Positions 1 to 8,524 are shown, counted from the first letter of the stretch. The stretch: 64,000 nucleotides of DNA from Chryseobacterium camelliae (GCF_030818575.1 NZ_JAUTAL010000001.1:2418001-2482000); one strand, 5' to 3'. Program-made: numbers and translations. The notes: generated from the sequence alone by a model not told the origin.

Positions 1-511
1 GTCATGCCTTGGACTTTCTTTTTTTGGAGCCACCAAAGAAACCGTGGTTCAGAAATTGCGCATTATGGAATCCCAGAACCCTTTTGAAGCCGTGATGAGC
101 CTGATTGAAATATTGCAGATCCTCGCTCATTCCGAAGAGGTTAAAGTGCTTAACCAGGAAGATACCCGGGTACAGTGGTTTATGAATGACAAGATCCGGA
201 TGGGAACGATTTACCATTATATTGATGAGCATTATGACAAAAAACCTGATGTTAATGAAATTGCCAGGATTATTGGCCTCAGCACGCCTGCATTCTGCCG
301 GTATTTCAAAAAACAGACGGATATGACCTTTACCGGTTTTGTTAATAATTACAGAATCAACCAGGCTAAAATCTCGCTCCTGAAAGGCAACTCTGTTACG
401 GAAGCTTGTTTCCAGGCAGGTTTTGAAAGCCTTTCATATTTCAATAAACTATTTAAGCAGCATATGGAGCAGACTCCTTCAGAATTCAGGAAAGAACATA
501 TGAGACGATAA
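1..511 (+). CDS. AraC-family transcriptional regulator, C-terminal part (5' truncated by window edge)
   Basis: The reading frame is open from the first bases of the window, so the start lies upstream; the first internal GTG/ATG codons are not real starts. The visible part ends with a typical AraC/XylS DNA-binding domain of two helix-turn-helix units. The first unit carries 'VNEIARIIGLSTPAFCRYFKK' split around its turn, and the second carries 'ACFQAGFESLSYFNKLFK', which fits the family signature. The missing N-terminus would normally hold the sensory domain (the family's members often have a cupin), so the ligand cannot be inferred. It converges on lipA across a shared hairpin terminator. Family call is firm; function is unknown. 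Confidence 0.85.
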   Translation, partial: SCLGLSFFGATKETVVQKLRIMESQNPFEAVMSLIEILQILAHSEEVKVLNQEDTRVQWFMNDKIRMGTIYHYIDEHYDKKPDVNEIARIIGLSTPAFCRYFKKQTDMTFTGFVNNYRINQAKISLLKGNSVTEACFQAGFESLSYFNKLFKQHMEQTPSEFRKEHMRR

Positions 512-520
512 CTCAATAGA

Positions 521-549
521 AAAACGCTCCGTTGAGGAGCGTTTTATTT
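521..549. terminator. Bidirectional intrinsic terminator between AraC gene and lipA
   Basis: A perfect stem AAAACGCTCC / GGAGCGTTTT closes on a 5-nt loop, with T-rich sequence on both sides. It sits between two convergent stop codons. Confidence 0.85.
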
Positions 550-1416
550 TTAATGGATATGTTTTTCTGCATGGTAAGAACTCCTTACCAAAGGAGAACT
601 CTCCACATGCCTGAATCCTAAACTTCTTGCAAAATCACCGAATTCATCAAATTCTTCCGGAGTAATGAATTTCTTTACCGGCAGGTGTTTTTTGGTAGGC
701 TGAAGGTATTGCCCAAGTGTAATAACGTCTACATCAGCATTTCTGATGTCTTCAATGGTCTGGAATACCTCATCACGGGTTTCTCCTAAACCAAGCATCA
801 CCCCGGTTTTAGTCCTTCTCTGCCCGGCTTCCTTCAGGTAACGCAATACATCAAGGCTTCTCTCATATTTAGCCTGAATCCTTACTTCCCTGGTCAGCCT
901 TTTTACCGTTTCCATATTGTGCGAAATAACTTCCGGTGCTACGCCTACCAGCCGGTCCAGGTGTTTGGTAATACCCTGGAAATCCGGGATCAGTGTTTCC
1001 ATCGTTGTTCCCGGTGAAATCCTCCTGACTGCATTAACGGTTTCTGCCCAAAGGATAGAACCCATGTCTTTAAGGTCGTCACGATCTACGGAAGTAAGCA
1101 CAGCATGTTTGATCTTCATTAACTTGATTGAACGGGCCACTTTTTCAGGCTCATCCCAGTTAACATCCATCGGCTTGCCGGTTTTCACTCCACAGAATCC
1201 ACAGCTCCGGGTACAGATATTCCCCAAGATCATAAATGTTGCGGTTCCTTCTCCCCAGCATTCCCCCATATTAGGGCAGCTTCCGCTTTGGCAAATGGTG
1301 TTGAGTTTATATTTATCAACCAAAGTTCTGAGTTCTCTGTAATTTTTTCCGGTAGGAAGTTTTACGCGAATCCATTTTGGTTTTTGTACGGTAGTATCTT
1401 GAACTGAATTTTCCAT
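550..1416 (-). CDS. lipA: Lipoyl synthase
   Basis: Radical-SAM enzyme that inserts two sulfurs into protein-bound octanoyl groups to make the lipoyl cofactor of 2-oxoacid dehydrogenases; cytosolic. The 288-residue length is normal for LipA. Both iron-sulfur cluster motifs are visible. The auxiliary-cluster cysteines are C42, C47 and C53 ([12 protein letters not shown]). The radical-SAM cysteines are C68, C72 and C75 (CTRSCGFC). The LipA-typical C-terminal serine pair is present near the end ([13 protein letters not shown]). The ATG start is supported by a well-placed promoter just upstream on the minus strand. It is a single gene ending at a shared terminator; no lipB is adjacent. Confidence 0.97.
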   Translation of the reverse strand: MENSVQDTTVQKPKWIRVKLPTGKNYRELRTLVDKYKLNTICQSGSCPNMGECWGEGTATFMILGNICTRSCGFCGVKTGKPMDVNWDEPEKVARSIKLMKIKHAVLTSVDRDDLKDMGSILWAETVNAVRRISPGTTMETLIPDFQGITKHLDRLVGVAPEVISHNMETVKRLTREVRIQAKYERSLDVLRYLKEAGQRRTKTGVMLGLGETRDEVFQTIEDIRNADVDVITLGQYLQPTKKHLPVKKFITPEEFDEFGDFARSLGFRHVESSPLVRSSYHAEKHIH

Positions 1417-1432
1417 CTCTAGAATTGAAGGT

Positions 1433-1465
1433 CAAAGTTAAGCATTTTTTTATCGAAAGCATCAA
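1433..1465 (-). promoter_or_regulatory. Bacteroidota-type promoter of lipA
   Basis: On the minus strand: TTG (complement of 1463-1465), a 22-nt spacer, then TAACTTTG (complement of 1433-1440). This fits the phylum consensus TTG-N17-23-TAnnTTTG and lies 17 nt before the lipA ATG. Confidence 0.7.
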
Positions 1466-1541
1466 AGAGGCCTATTGATGAAACAGATAATTTCATTTTT
1501 CAGGCTGGTATCATATTGTAAGAAATGAGGTAATTATGACA

Positions 1542-2102
1542 CTAGGAATCTTCAAACTCATTATTTTTCAGCAGTTCGGCGAGGACTTTCTTTGCACGCA
1601 TGACCCTTACTTTGGTATTGGCAACTGAAATCCCCAGTTCATCAGCAATTTCTTTAATGCTTTTTTCCTCAAAAAAACGGAGCCTGATAATGTCCTGGTA
1701 ATTCGCATCCAGAGATTCAATGGTCTTGATTATTTTTTTCTGCTCTTCATCTGAGATCATCAGCTCCTCGGGGGATTTGGCATACTGATTCCTGACTTCT
1801 TCAAGATTCTCTGTCGGACCCTGATTGTCGCGGCTCTTTTTCCGCCAGAAATCAATGACGGTATTCTGGGCAATGGTAAGTATCCAGGTCTTGAACTGGA
1901 AATGAGGATCAAACATATCCAGCTTGGAAAGGACTTTAGAAAAAACATTCACCGTAATTTCATCTGCATCGTTTTCATCCTTCACCTTTTTCATGACAAA
2001 AGAAAAAACATCTACCCAGAAGATATTAATCAGCTTCGTCTGGGCTTTCTGGTCTTTCTCTTTTGCTTTGCGGATCAGCAGGAATAGTTGTTCGTCATTC
2101 AT
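1542..2102 (-). CDS. ECF-type RNA polymerase sigma factor
   Basis: A 186-residue sigma-70-family protein of ECF size. The region 2 domain (about residues 15-85, with FDPHFQFKTWILTIAQNTVIDFWRK) binds core polymerase and the -10 element. The region 4 domain (about 115-180, with the helix-turn-helix EKSIKEIADELGISVANTKVR) binds the -35 element. I chose ATG 2102 over the in-frame ATG at 2138. A textbook promoter lies at 2109-2138, so transcription should begin at or next to ATG 2102. No anti-sigma gene is adjacent, so the inducing signal is not shown. The message is probably leaderless. Confidence 0.9.
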   Translation of the reverse strand: MNDEQLFLLIRKAKEKDQKAQTKLINIFWVDVFSFVMKKVKDENDADEITVNVFSKVLSKLDMFDPHFQFKTWILTIAQNTVIDFWRKKSRDNQGPTENLEEVRNQYAKSPEELMISDEEQKKIIKTIESLDANYQDIIRLRFFEEKSIKEIADELGISVANTKVRVMRAKKVLAELLKNNEFEDS

Positions 2103-2108
2103 TATAAA

Positions 2109-2138
2109 CAAATATAGTTTAATTACCAGAAAGTGCAA
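2109..2138 (-). promoter_or_regulatory. Promoter of the ECF sigma gene, almost abutting the start codon
   Basis: Minus strand TTG (complement of 2136-2138), a 19-nt spacer, and TATATTTG (complement of 2109-2116). The -7 element ends only 6 nt before ATG 2102, implying a leaderless or near-leaderless mRNA. Confidence 0.7.
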
Positions 2139-2226
2139 AGAGTCTACCAGCCTTCAGGCATTCTTATGTAATAGTGTAATTTATGCCTTTCCTGCATGCG
2201 CTTCAGTGCGGTACCGCCGAATTTAT

Positions 2227-2234
2227 TATCTTTG
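2227..2234 (+). promoter_or_regulatory. -7 promoter element (TATCTTTG) of tyrS
   Basis: Exact match to TAnnTTTG, 26 nt before the tyrS ATG. No clear TTG is seen at the expected upstream spacing. Confidence 0.55.
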
Positions 2235-2260
2235 CCCAGTAAAATTTTAAAGAAAATACA

Positions 2261-3556
2261 ATGAACTCCTTTATTGAAGAACTGAAATGGCGTGGTCTTT
2301 TTGCCGACATGATGCCCGGAACCGATGAGCAACTGAATAAAGAAGTCACTACCGCGTATATCGGCTTTGATCCTACCGCCGATTCTTTACATATCGGAAG
2401 CCTTATTCAGATTAAAATTTTAGCCCACTTCCAGCAGCACGGCCACAAGCCTGTAGCATTGGTAGGCGGTGCAACCGGGATGATCGGGGATCCTTCCGGG
2501 AAATCTTCCGAAAGAAATCTTCTGGACGAAGAAACACTGCTGCATTATGTAGACTGCCTGAAAAAACAGCTTTCAAGATTTCTGGATTTTGAAGGGAGCG
2601 GACCGAACAAAGCAGAGCTGGTGAACAACTACGATTGGATGAAGAACATCTCCTTCCTTGATTTTGCCAAAAATGTAGGTAAAAACATTACCGTAAATTA
2701 CATGATGGCAAAAGATTCTGTGAAGAAACGTTTTTCCGGAGAGAGCGGTGCAGACGGAATGAGCTTTACGGAGTTTACTTACCAGCTTATCCAGGGGTAT
2801 GATTTCCTTCATCTGTATCAGAATAACCAGGTAAAACTTCAGATGGGCGGTTCAGATCAATGGGGAAACATCACTACCGGAACAGAACTGATCAGAAGGA
2901 AAGCACAGGGAGAAGCCTTTGCACTCACTGTTCCTTTAATTACCAAAGCAGACGGCTCCAAGTTCGGAAAGTCTGAAAGCGGTGAAAATTACTGGCTGGA
3001 TAAAAAGAAAACTTCACCGTACAGGTTCTACCAGTTTTGGCTTAATGCTACTGATGAAGATGCTGAACGGTTTATTAAATTTTATACTTTTTTAAATAAA
3101 GAAGAAATTGAATCATTGGTCGAAGATCATAAGACAGCTCCTCATGAAAGAAAACTTCAGAAAAAGCTTGCTGAAGAAGTTACAGTATGGGTTCATGGCA
3201 GGGAAGAATATGAAAAGGCATTAAAAGCTTCTGAAATTCTTTTCGGGCGTTCTACCGCCGAAGATCTCATAAACCTGGATGAGGAAACCTTTCTGGATGT
3301 TTTTGACGGAGTGCCCCAGAAAGAAGTAGTAAAGGCTGATGTACTGGGCATACCTGTCATTGATCTTCTTTCAGAAAAATCAGGATTTCTAAAATCTAAG
3401 AGTGAAGCCCAACGTGAAATCAAGGGTAATGCAATTTCCGTTAACAAACAAAAGATCGATGATACGTTTTTAGCCGGCGAACATGATCTTATTGACAATA
3501 AATTCCTGTTACTGCAAAAAGGGAAGAAAAACTATTTTATCATCAAAGCAATATAA
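2261..3556 (+). CDS. tyrS: Tyrosyl-tRNA synthetase
   Basis: Charges tRNA-Tyr with tyrosine in the cytosol. The 431-residue protein is a normal bacterial TyrRS. The class I catalytic domain carries HIGS at residues 44-47 and the KMSKS-equivalent KFGKS at 234-238. The tyrosine-site motif is GGSDQWGNI near 196-204. An S4 RNA-binding domain fills about residues 360-431 ([17 protein letters not shown]). The ATG start follows a TATCTTTG promoter element. It is transcribed alone and ends at strong hairpins. Identification is secure. Confidence 0.97.
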   Translation: MNSFIEELKWRGLFADMMPGTDEQLNKEVTTAYIGFDPTADSLHIGSLIQIKILAHFQQHGHKPVALVGGATGMIGDPSGKSSERNLLDEETLLHYVDCLKKQLSRFLDFEGSGPNKAELVNNYDWMKNISFLDFAKNVGKNITVNYMMAKDSVKKRFSGESGADGMSFTEFTYQLIQGYDFLHLYQNNQVKLQMGGSDQWGNITTGTELIRRKAQGEAFALTVPLITKADGSKFGKSESGENYWLDKKKTSPYRFYQFWLNATDEDAERFIKFYTFLNKEEIESLVEDHKTAPHERKLQKKLAEEVTVWVHGREEYEKALKASEILFGRSTAEDLINLDEETFLDVFDGVPQKEVVKADVLGIPVIDLLSEKSGFLKSKSEAQREIKGNAISVNKQKIDDTFLAGEHDLIDNKFLLLQKGKKNYFIIKAI

Positions 3557-3560
3557 TCAG

Positions 3561-3591
3561 TTCTGCGCGGCTTCTCCGAAGCCACGCAGAA
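3561..3591 (+). repeat. Perfect-stem hairpin after tyrS without a T-run
   Basis: TTCTGCG-c-GGCTTC and its complement pair with one mismatch around a 3-nt loop, starting 4 nt after the tyrS stop. It lacks a T-run and may stabilise the mRNA 3' end ahead of the true terminator. Confidence 0.6.
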
Positions 3592-3607
3592 ACTTTCATA
3601 CAAAACA

Positions 3608-3640
3608 AAAGACCGCACTCATGCGGTCTTTAATATTTTA
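3608..3640. terminator. Intrinsic terminator of tyrS (possibly bidirectional)
   Basis: Stem AAAGACCGCA / TGCGGTCTTT with loop ctca, followed by T-rich sequence. It lies between convergent tyrS and the lipoprotein gene at 3664. Confidence 0.8.
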
Positions 3641-3663
3641 TTCTTTCTTTTATAATCTGATTT

Positions 3664-4098
3664 TTACAGTTCCAGGAAACTGTAAGCAACAGCTGCATTT
3701 TTAGTTCCTGATCCTGTTACGGTATCACTTTTCGCTACTTCACTGTCTACCCAGATGGTCACAATAAGCTTGGAATCTGCATTCGGAAGAACTGCGTTGG
3801 CAGCAAGGTTCAGCTGAGACTGGCTTGAATTCACAAATATATCGCCACTGCTCCAGGTAGTACCGGTAGGATCAAAAATAGTATTCTGGCTTGTCCCCAC
3901 CTGCGTTACCACAGTTTTGAAAGTCCCAGTTCCACTACCTGTACCGTTCACTATTTTTGATTCAAACTTTACAAGATGGTCCGTAAATTCATCTTCTTTA
4001 TCATCTTTACATGAATGCATTACAGAAACTACAGAAAATAAGACGGCGAACAGGAAAGAAAGTCTGAGTAAACTTTTTGATTTGTAAAATTGCTTCAT
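3664..4098 (-). CDS. Hypothetical lipoprotein
   Basis: A 144-residue protein read from ATG 4098 (MKQFYKSKS...). A longer in-frame ATG exists at 4176, but the hydrophobic signal segment and lipobox (VVSVMHSC) fit the downstream start best. After the lipidated Cys comes an acidic stretch (KDDKEDEF), which in Bacteroidota can act as a surface-export signal. The rest is rich in Gly, Thr and Ser and looks beta-structured. No family is recognised. It is transcribed alone; a TATATTTG-like element lies at 4125-4132 on the minus strand. Confidence 0.7.
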   Translation of the reverse strand: MKQFYKSKSLLRLSFLFAVLFSVVSVMHSCKDDKEDEFTDHLVKFESKIVNGTGSGTGTFKTVVTQVGTSQNTIFDPTGTTWSSGDIFVNSSQSQLNLAANAVLPNADSKLIVTIWVDSEVAKSDTVTGSGTKNAAVAYSFLEL

Positions 4099-4336
4099 TT
4101 CTCCAAATAGATTTTTTAATGTTCCAAATATAGCTTTTTTATCAATATAAAAATACGTTTTATGAAAATATTCCAATAAAGATTTCCTATTAATATTAAA
4201 TCAATAAAAATATCCATCCCCTCTATCGTACAAAAATTTTCAGATAAAACGCTTCATTTACAAAGAGTTAAAAATAAATCCAAACAGTGATCAAGAGTGG
4301 TTCTTGTAGTTATATCTGGGTAATCCGATTATTATT

Positions 4337-4344
4337 TATCTTTG
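4337..4344 (+). promoter_or_regulatory. -7 promoter element (TATCTTTG) next to the esterase start
   Basis: Exact TAnnTTTG match ending 5 nt before ATG 4350, so the transcript would be leaderless or nearly so. This supports the internal ATG as the true start. Confidence 0.55.
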
Positions 4345-4349
4345 CTCCT

Positions 4350-4988
4350 ATGAATTTAGATTATCTGATCAGAGAGCCGGAGCTGCTTACCCAGGACACC
4401 CCTGTCCTATTTATGCTGCACGGATATGGAAGTAATGAACAGGACCTTTTCAGCTTCAGGGAAACCTTACCTGCAGACTGGCTTATTGTAAGTTTCAGGG
4501 CTCCCCATGCCACCCAGTTTGAAGGGTATTCATGGTATGATATCAACTTTAATAACCCTGATGAATTTGTCAACGTAGCGCAGGCCAAAGAATCTTTAAA
4601 CGCTGTGCTGGAAAGTATCCTTAAAGTCGTTAATGATTATGGACTCACCAGCTCAAAAACACATTTATGCGGTTTCAGCCAGGGAGGAATCCTGTGTTAT
4701 GCACTGGCATTGCATTATCCTGAAATGTTCAGCCATGTTGCCTGCCTTAGCAGCTATCCTGAAGAGAAACTTCTTGAACATATTGTTAAAGATAAGAAAA
4801 AGCTCGAACGGCTTCGTTTCTTTGTTTCACATGGGACAGATGATGCTGTCATCCCGCTGGAATGGGGACGCAAGGCGGCAGACCTGCTGTATGATCTCGG
4901 CTGTTACTTTACGTTCAGGGAATATATGAGCGGCCACGGGGTCAACCAGAAAAATTATATGGACCTGATGGATTTCTTTTCAAAATAA
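4350..4988 (+). CDS. Alpha/beta hydrolase, phospholipase/carboxylesterase family
   Basis: A 212-residue alpha/beta hydrolase of the Abhydrolase_2 (carboxylesterase/lysophospholipase) type; cytosolic, with no signal peptide. The oxyanion region is MLHGYGSNEQDL near the N-terminus. The nucleophile elbow is GFSQGG. The acid and base residues fit the later segments VSHGTDDAVIP (Asp) and SGHGV (His). The start at 4350 (MNLDYLIREP) is preferred over an upstream in-frame ATG because the promoter element lies between them. The substrate cannot be read from the sequence. Confidence 0.88.
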   Translation: MNLDYLIREPELLTQDTPVLFMLHGYGSNEQDLFSFRETLPADWLIVSFRAPHATQFEGYSWYDINFNNPDEFVNVAQAKESLNAVLESILKVVNDYGLTSSKTHLCGFSQGGILCYALALHYPEMFSHVACLSSYPEEKLLEHIVKDKKKLERLRFFVSHGTDDAVIPLEWGRKAADLLYDLGCYFTFREYMSGHGVNQKNYMDLMDFFSK

Positions 4989-5008
4989 GACGGGCAAACT
5001 TAAAATAC

Positions 5009-5040
5009 AAAAAACATTCTCAGAGACGGGAATGTTTTTT
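5009..5040 (+). terminator. Intrinsic terminator of the esterase gene
   Basis: Stem AAAACATTC / GAATGTTTT around a short loop, followed by a T6 run, 20 nt after the stop codon. Confidence 0.8.
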
Positions 5041-5115
5041 GTTATACTAATTCAAGTGCATTCGTAAGGCGAGCTGCACGTATGCCATAAGTATCCTTTA
5101 CCAACAGAAATCATC

Positions 5116-5640
5116 ATGAAGACTGAAGAAACAACCATAGACAGAATAAGGACCCGTCCCAGATTCAAAATGTTTACCGATCTGGATAAAGAAGAGTATT
5201 CAGAGAACCTGAAAAAATACCTTGGCGAGCATAAAGACGAGTTTTCGGGCAATATCAATCAAGAGGTAGCTACCATTTGTGTTGAAACCGAATATGACCA
5301 TTACTGGAAACCTAACCTGGCACTAAGAATTGAACAGGAAGATGACAAAACGGTGATCCGGGGGATCTTTGGTCCCAGCCATTCAGTCTGGACATTTTTT
5401 ATGTTCCTCTATTTTTTCTTTTCCGTTCTCTGGATGACTTTTTTTTCCATGTACTATGTAGAAAAACAGATCAACAGCCACGAGTATCCATGGGCATTAT
5501 CCGCTTCCTTCGTTATGTTGTTCTGCATTGGATTAACTTATGCCGCAGCTAAGTTCGGACAATACAAAGGAAGAGAAGAAATGAAAAAACTGAGAAGATT
5601 TGCCGAAGAATCCACTCTTCCTTTTGAAACCAATGCTTAA
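5116..5640 (+). CDS. Hypothetical two-helix membrane protein
   Basis: A 174-residue protein with a charged soluble N-terminal half (about 1-90) and two strongly hydrophobic segments in the second half (around FFMFLYFFFSVLWMTFF and FVMLFCIGLTYAAA). It ends in a charged tail (KGREEMKKLRRFAEE). No known family is recognised. It converges on the L,D-transpeptidase gene and the two stop codons overlap by 3 nt (TAA at 5638-5640 against TTA at 5637-5639). That supports both ORFs being real and leaves no room for a terminator between them. Confidence 0.7.
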   Translation: MKTEETTIDRIRTRPRFKMFTDLDKEEYSENLKKYLGEHKDEFSGNINQEVATICVETEYDHYWKPNLALRIEQEDDKTVIRGIFGPSHSVWTFFMFLYFFFSVLWMTFFSMYYVEKQINSHEYPWALSASFVMLFCIGLTYAAAKFGQYKGREEMKKLRRFAEESTLPFETNA

Positions 5641-6686
5641 TCAGCCGGTTGCCGAACCGTATCAGCAGCTTCTCTGTTTGCCGATACTTCTGCTCTGGCT
5701 GCTTTGATGGAGTCCGCTACTTTTTCCCTGTTATCCTGTTCTTTCAGGATCTTTTCAATATTGGGTTCTATCATTTTGGTCATTTGTTCCACAGAGATAT
5801 TGTTGGCATTGGGATCATCCAAGAGTTTTCTCCATGGTTTTCTTTTCCCCCATGGATAGTCCCCGTACACCATCACTGCTGTTCCTTTGGCTTTTGTTGT
5901 GGCACCGCCAGGATTCAAGATCCAAGTATCCGCATAAGAATAGAGCCATTGGGCATCTTTCATCAGTAATCTCAGGCATGAATGCGAAGCAGGATACCCC
6001 GGAAGGTCATACTGGTGCCATCCGATACCGCCCATATTGAAGATATTAAAGTTATAAGGCAGTTTCCATTCGCTTTTCACGGTAGAGATGGCCAGTTTCT
6101 TTTTCCAGTTGGCAAATGTAAGCCCACGCGTCGTCTGAGCGGATTTTTTACCCATACTTGTCGGGCCCCATTTTACAAGGCTTCCGTTGGAATATACACC
6201 ATAAGCCTGAATAGGATAAGAAAAGACGATGAATTTCTTCACATTACTAAGGACATCAAGCTGCATAGGAAATGGTGAATATGCCATCAATGTGGTATCT
6301 ATCTCTTTCGGTACCACAAGCGTATCAGCATTCCACTTGTTCTTGGAATCAAGACGGTTCAGGGCTAAAATAGCGTACCGCTCTTTTTCTGTATATTTCT
6401 TACTGAATACGGCAAACATAGAATCCTTCAGCTTTTTACTTTTTGGAAGCACAAAGGCATTATAAAAACCGTTCTCCTGCATTGCCGGCGGCATAGACTC
6501 TTTTTCTATTACTGAATCTTTTTTTACAACCGCTGAGTCTTTTTTATCCTCATAATCCTGCGTAACAGAGGAAGAGGTATCCTGTACGGCATCTTTAATT
6601 TTTTCTACCTCTTTTTTACATGAAACAAGCATAACCATCATACACAGGGCTGATAGTGATATTTTTTTTACAGATATGTTTTTCAT
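5637..6686 (-). CDS. L,D-transpeptidase (YkuD family) lipoprotein
   Basis: A 349-residue lipoprotein with a signal peptide and lipobox (MLVSC, lipidated C23), so it acts in the periplasm at a membrane. After a charged linker, the YkuD catalytic motif is complete: H224, then S-H235-S-C237-L-R239 (SHSCLRL). The family cross-links peptidoglycan stem peptides at meso-diaminopimelate or attaches lipoproteins to them. The C-terminal 70 residues are charged and probably helical, beyond the usual domain. It is transcribed alone. Family and motif are certain; whether it cross-links or edits is not shown. Confidence 0.9.
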   Translation of the reverse strand: MKNISVKKISLSALCMMVMLVSCKKEVEKIKDAVQDTSSSVTQDYEDKKDSAVVKKDSVIEKESMPPAMQENGFYNAFVLPKSKKLKDSMFAVFSKKYTEKERYAILALNRLDSKNKWNADTLVVPKEIDTTLMAYSPFPMQLDVLSNVKKFIVFSYPIQAYGVYSNGSLVKWGPTSMGKKSAQTTRGLTFANWKKKLAISTVKSEWKLPYNFNIFNMGGIGWHQYDLPGYPASHSCLRLLMKDAQWLYSYADTWILNPGGATTKAKGTAVMVYGDYPWGKRKPWRKLLDDPNANNISVEQMTKMIEPNIEKILKEQDNREKVADSIKAARAEVSANREAADTVRQPAD

Positions 6687-6942
6687 AGCTACGATAAGAC
6701 GAAATATTTTTCGCTACATATTACAAATATCAGACCTAAATGCCAATATAAAAAGTGCTATTGAAAATATCGTAATAACGCCCGCTGCCAATTGATAATT
6801 ACGAGTTATTGTTATCATTAAAATACTGTGAATTACAATTTCCCAAGGCTGAAAAAAACAAAGATTTCTAAAGATCATAGCTTTAATAATCAATCACTTA
6901 TTCAGCTGTATATCTTAAGAGAACATGCCCTGATCTTATATA

Positions 6943-7380
6943 TTACCTGATCAGGCTTAAATTTCCGGTGGCTTTGTTTATTATTTTTTTATCACCATAC
7001 AGGGCTATGCCAATATAACGAATATGGTTTTCATCTGCCATAAGCATTGTGCTTTCGTAATGATCATAGGTTTTGGATTGCTGGGCAATATCAGAAAAAT
7101 CTACCACTACCATGTCCTCAATAGGAAGCGACAAGATGTTTTTTCGGATTTCTTTTATTTTATCAGCTGTAGCGCCCAGTATCGGAATGGGGATCTGTGT
7201 TATCCCCGGATGCTTCTCTCCCTGTCTGTCGTAGACATCATGTCCTATAATATTTTCCGTGCATTTGCCCAGTGTAATGGAAAGAACACTTGCAGTATTG
7301 GCAATAATTCCAGTAGGTTGTGTATGATCAATGATCAGCACACATTTTTTTATATTCATTTCTGGTTTTATATGATCCAT
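6943..7380 (-). CDS. DUF2000 family protein
   Basis: A 145-residue soluble protein matching the DUF2000 pattern: an N-terminal strand (KKCVLIIDH), ANTASVLSITLGK, the GHDVYDRQGEKHPGIT segment, a mid-region IPIPILGA, and the terminal ALYGDKKIINKATGNLSLIR split at its loop. The family is thought to share the peptidyl-tRNA hydrolase II fold, but its function is not established. It is divergent from an Lrp/AsnC regulator across 152 nt, a layout I recall for this family, so the regulator probably controls it. The exact start (MDHIKPEMNIKK or the internal ATG 8 codons on) is unsure. Confidence 0.8.
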   Translation of the reverse strand: MDHIKPEMNIKKCVLIIDHTQPTGIIANTASVLSITLGKCTENIIGHDVYDRQGEKHPGITQIPIPILGATADKIKEIRKNILSLPIEDMVVVDFSDIAQQSKTYDHYESTMLMADENHIRYIGIALYGDKKIINKATGNLSLIR

Positions 7381-7532
7381 ATTGATAATTTATATTTTTG
7401 TAAATTTACTATTATCAGTCTTTTATACTACAAGTGATAATAAAATCAGGAAATATTCCTAATTTAAAGTGAGATTTGATCCAAAAATCCTAAATTAAAA
7501 TTTAACATATATCAAAAACAGGAAAATATACC

Positions 7533-8000
7533 ATGGCAAAACTGGACAAAACCGATGCGGGGCTATTGAATGCCCTACAGAACAATGCAAAACTGAACAT
7601 CAAAGAACTGTCAGACCTGCTGCATATATCAAAAACGCCTATCTACGAACGTATAAAACGTCTTGAAAATGAAGGTTACATCAAAAGGTATGTTGCTTTA
7701 CTGGATAACAAGAAAGTGGGATTGCCACTAATTGCTTTCTGCAATGTATCATTGGCAGTGCATGATGATGAACATATCAGGCGTTTTCAGGAGGAAATCA
7801 AAAATATTGAAGAAATAGTGGAATGCTATTCCACCGGTGGGATGTATGATTTTTTGATCAAGGTTATACTCAAAGACCTTGACCACTATAATATCTTTGC
7901 ATTTCAAAAACTGACAAAGGTTCAGGGGATTGTTAAGATGCAGAGCTCATTTGTACTGGATGAAATAAAGAATGTAACAGCATTGAATATTCCCTATTAA
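7533..8000 (+). CDS. Lrp/AsnC family transcriptional regulator
   Basis: A 155-residue protein with the two standard Lrp domains. The N-terminal winged helix-turn-helix (about 1-60) has the recognition part IKELSDLLHISKTPIYERI. The C-terminal RAM/ligand-binding domain (about 65-150) contains the VECYSTGGMYDFLIKV strand-turn. Such proteins form octameric or dimeric rings and sense amino acids. It is divergently paired with the DUF2000 gene, its likeliest target besides itself. The ligand is unknown. The ATG start gives the usual family length. Confidence 0.92.
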   Translation: MAKLDKTDAGLLNALQNNAKLNIKELSDLLHISKTPIYERIKRLENEGYIKRYVALLDNKKVGLPLIAFCNVSLAVHDDEHIRRFQEEIKNIEEIVECYSTGGMYDFLIKVILKDLDHYNIFAFQKLTKVQGIVKMQSSFVLDEIKNVTALNIPY

Positions 8001-8043
8001 TCATGTAATGATTAAGCATAGAATGATTTTTCCGCGACTACAT

Positions 8044-8078
8044 AAAAAAAGTGCTGTAAAATCTATGTTTTACAGCAC
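8044..8078 (-). terminator. Intrinsic terminator of the tRNA-Asp cluster
   Basis: Stem GTGCTGTAAAA / TTTTACAGCAC. Read on the minus strand it is followed by T7, so it ends transcription from the tRNA-Asp genes. It may also slow readthrough from the Lrp gene. Confidence 0.8.
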
Positions 8079-8103
8079 GTATACTATTGTAATCGAATAG
8101 TTG

Positions 8104-8177
8104 CGATCCGGACGGGACTCGAACCCGCGACCTCCGCCGTGACAGGGCGGCATTCTAACCAGCTGAACTACCGGATC
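8104..8177 (-). tRNA. tRNA-Asp (anticodon GTC), copy 3 in transcription order
   Basis: A 74-nt cloverleaf: acceptor GATCCGG/CCGGATC with discriminator G, D-arm AGTTCAGCTGGTT, anticodon loop CTGTCAC, and T-arm GGGTTCGAGTCCC. CCA is not encoded. It is identical to the two neighbouring copies. Confidence 0.95.
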
Positions 8178-8210
8178 AATTTTTTTTAAAAGAAATTGAC
8201 AAAACTTCTG

Positions 8211-8284
8211 CGATCCGGACGGGACTCGAACCCGCGACCTCCGCCGTGACAGGGCGGCATTCTAACCAGCTGAACTACCGGATC
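8211..8284 (-). tRNA. tRNA-Asp (anticodon GTC), copy 2
   Basis: The same 74 nt as its neighbours, separated from them by A/T-rich spacers of 33 and 34 nt. Anticodon GTC sits in loop CTGTCAC. CCA is not encoded. Confidence 0.95.
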
Positions 8285-8318
8285 AATTTTGTTTTAAAAG
8301 TAAATTGAAAAACTTTTG

Positions 8319-8392
8319 CGATCCGGACGGGACTCGAACCCGCGACCTCCGCCGTGACAGGGCGGCATTCTAACCAGCTGAACTACCGGATC
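8319..8392 (-). tRNA. tRNA-Asp (anticodon GTC), copy 1
   Basis: First of three identical tRNA-Asp genes read on the minus strand. The spacers also resemble each other, pointing to tandem duplication of a unit of about 107 nt. Confidence 0.95.
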
Positions 8393-8474
8393 ATTGTTGT
8401 TGAAAATAAGAACGTCGTTTCTTTTTTGTGATTGCAAAATTACATCTTTTTTCATTCCCTGCAAATTATTTCAC

Positions 8475-8502
8475 AAAAAAAAGCCTTCCAAAAGCGGAAG
8501 GC
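8475..8502 (-). terminator. Intrinsic terminator of trxA
   Basis: Stem GCCTTCC / GGAAGGC with a 6-nt loop and a T8 run on the minus strand, 22 nt past the trxA stop. Confidence 0.85.
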
Positions 8503-8524
8503 GTTCATTATCAAACTTATTTTT

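Noticed and set aside
1-232. Minus-strand 76-codon ORF at the left edge
   Set aside because: It is antisense to the AraC regulator, which has the conserved domain.
917-1342. 141-codon ORF on the plus strand inside lipA
   Set aside because: It is antisense to a certain lipA gene and has no domain or promoter.
2102-2138. The longer start (ATG 2138) of the ECF sigma gene
   Set aside because: The promoter lies between it and ATG 2102, so the upstream codons would not be transcribed.
8104-8392. Three equal direct repeats with similar-sized spacers, CRISPR-like at first glance
   Set aside because: The repeats are 74 nt and fold as tRNA-Asp; spacers are AT-rich and alike; no cas gene is near.
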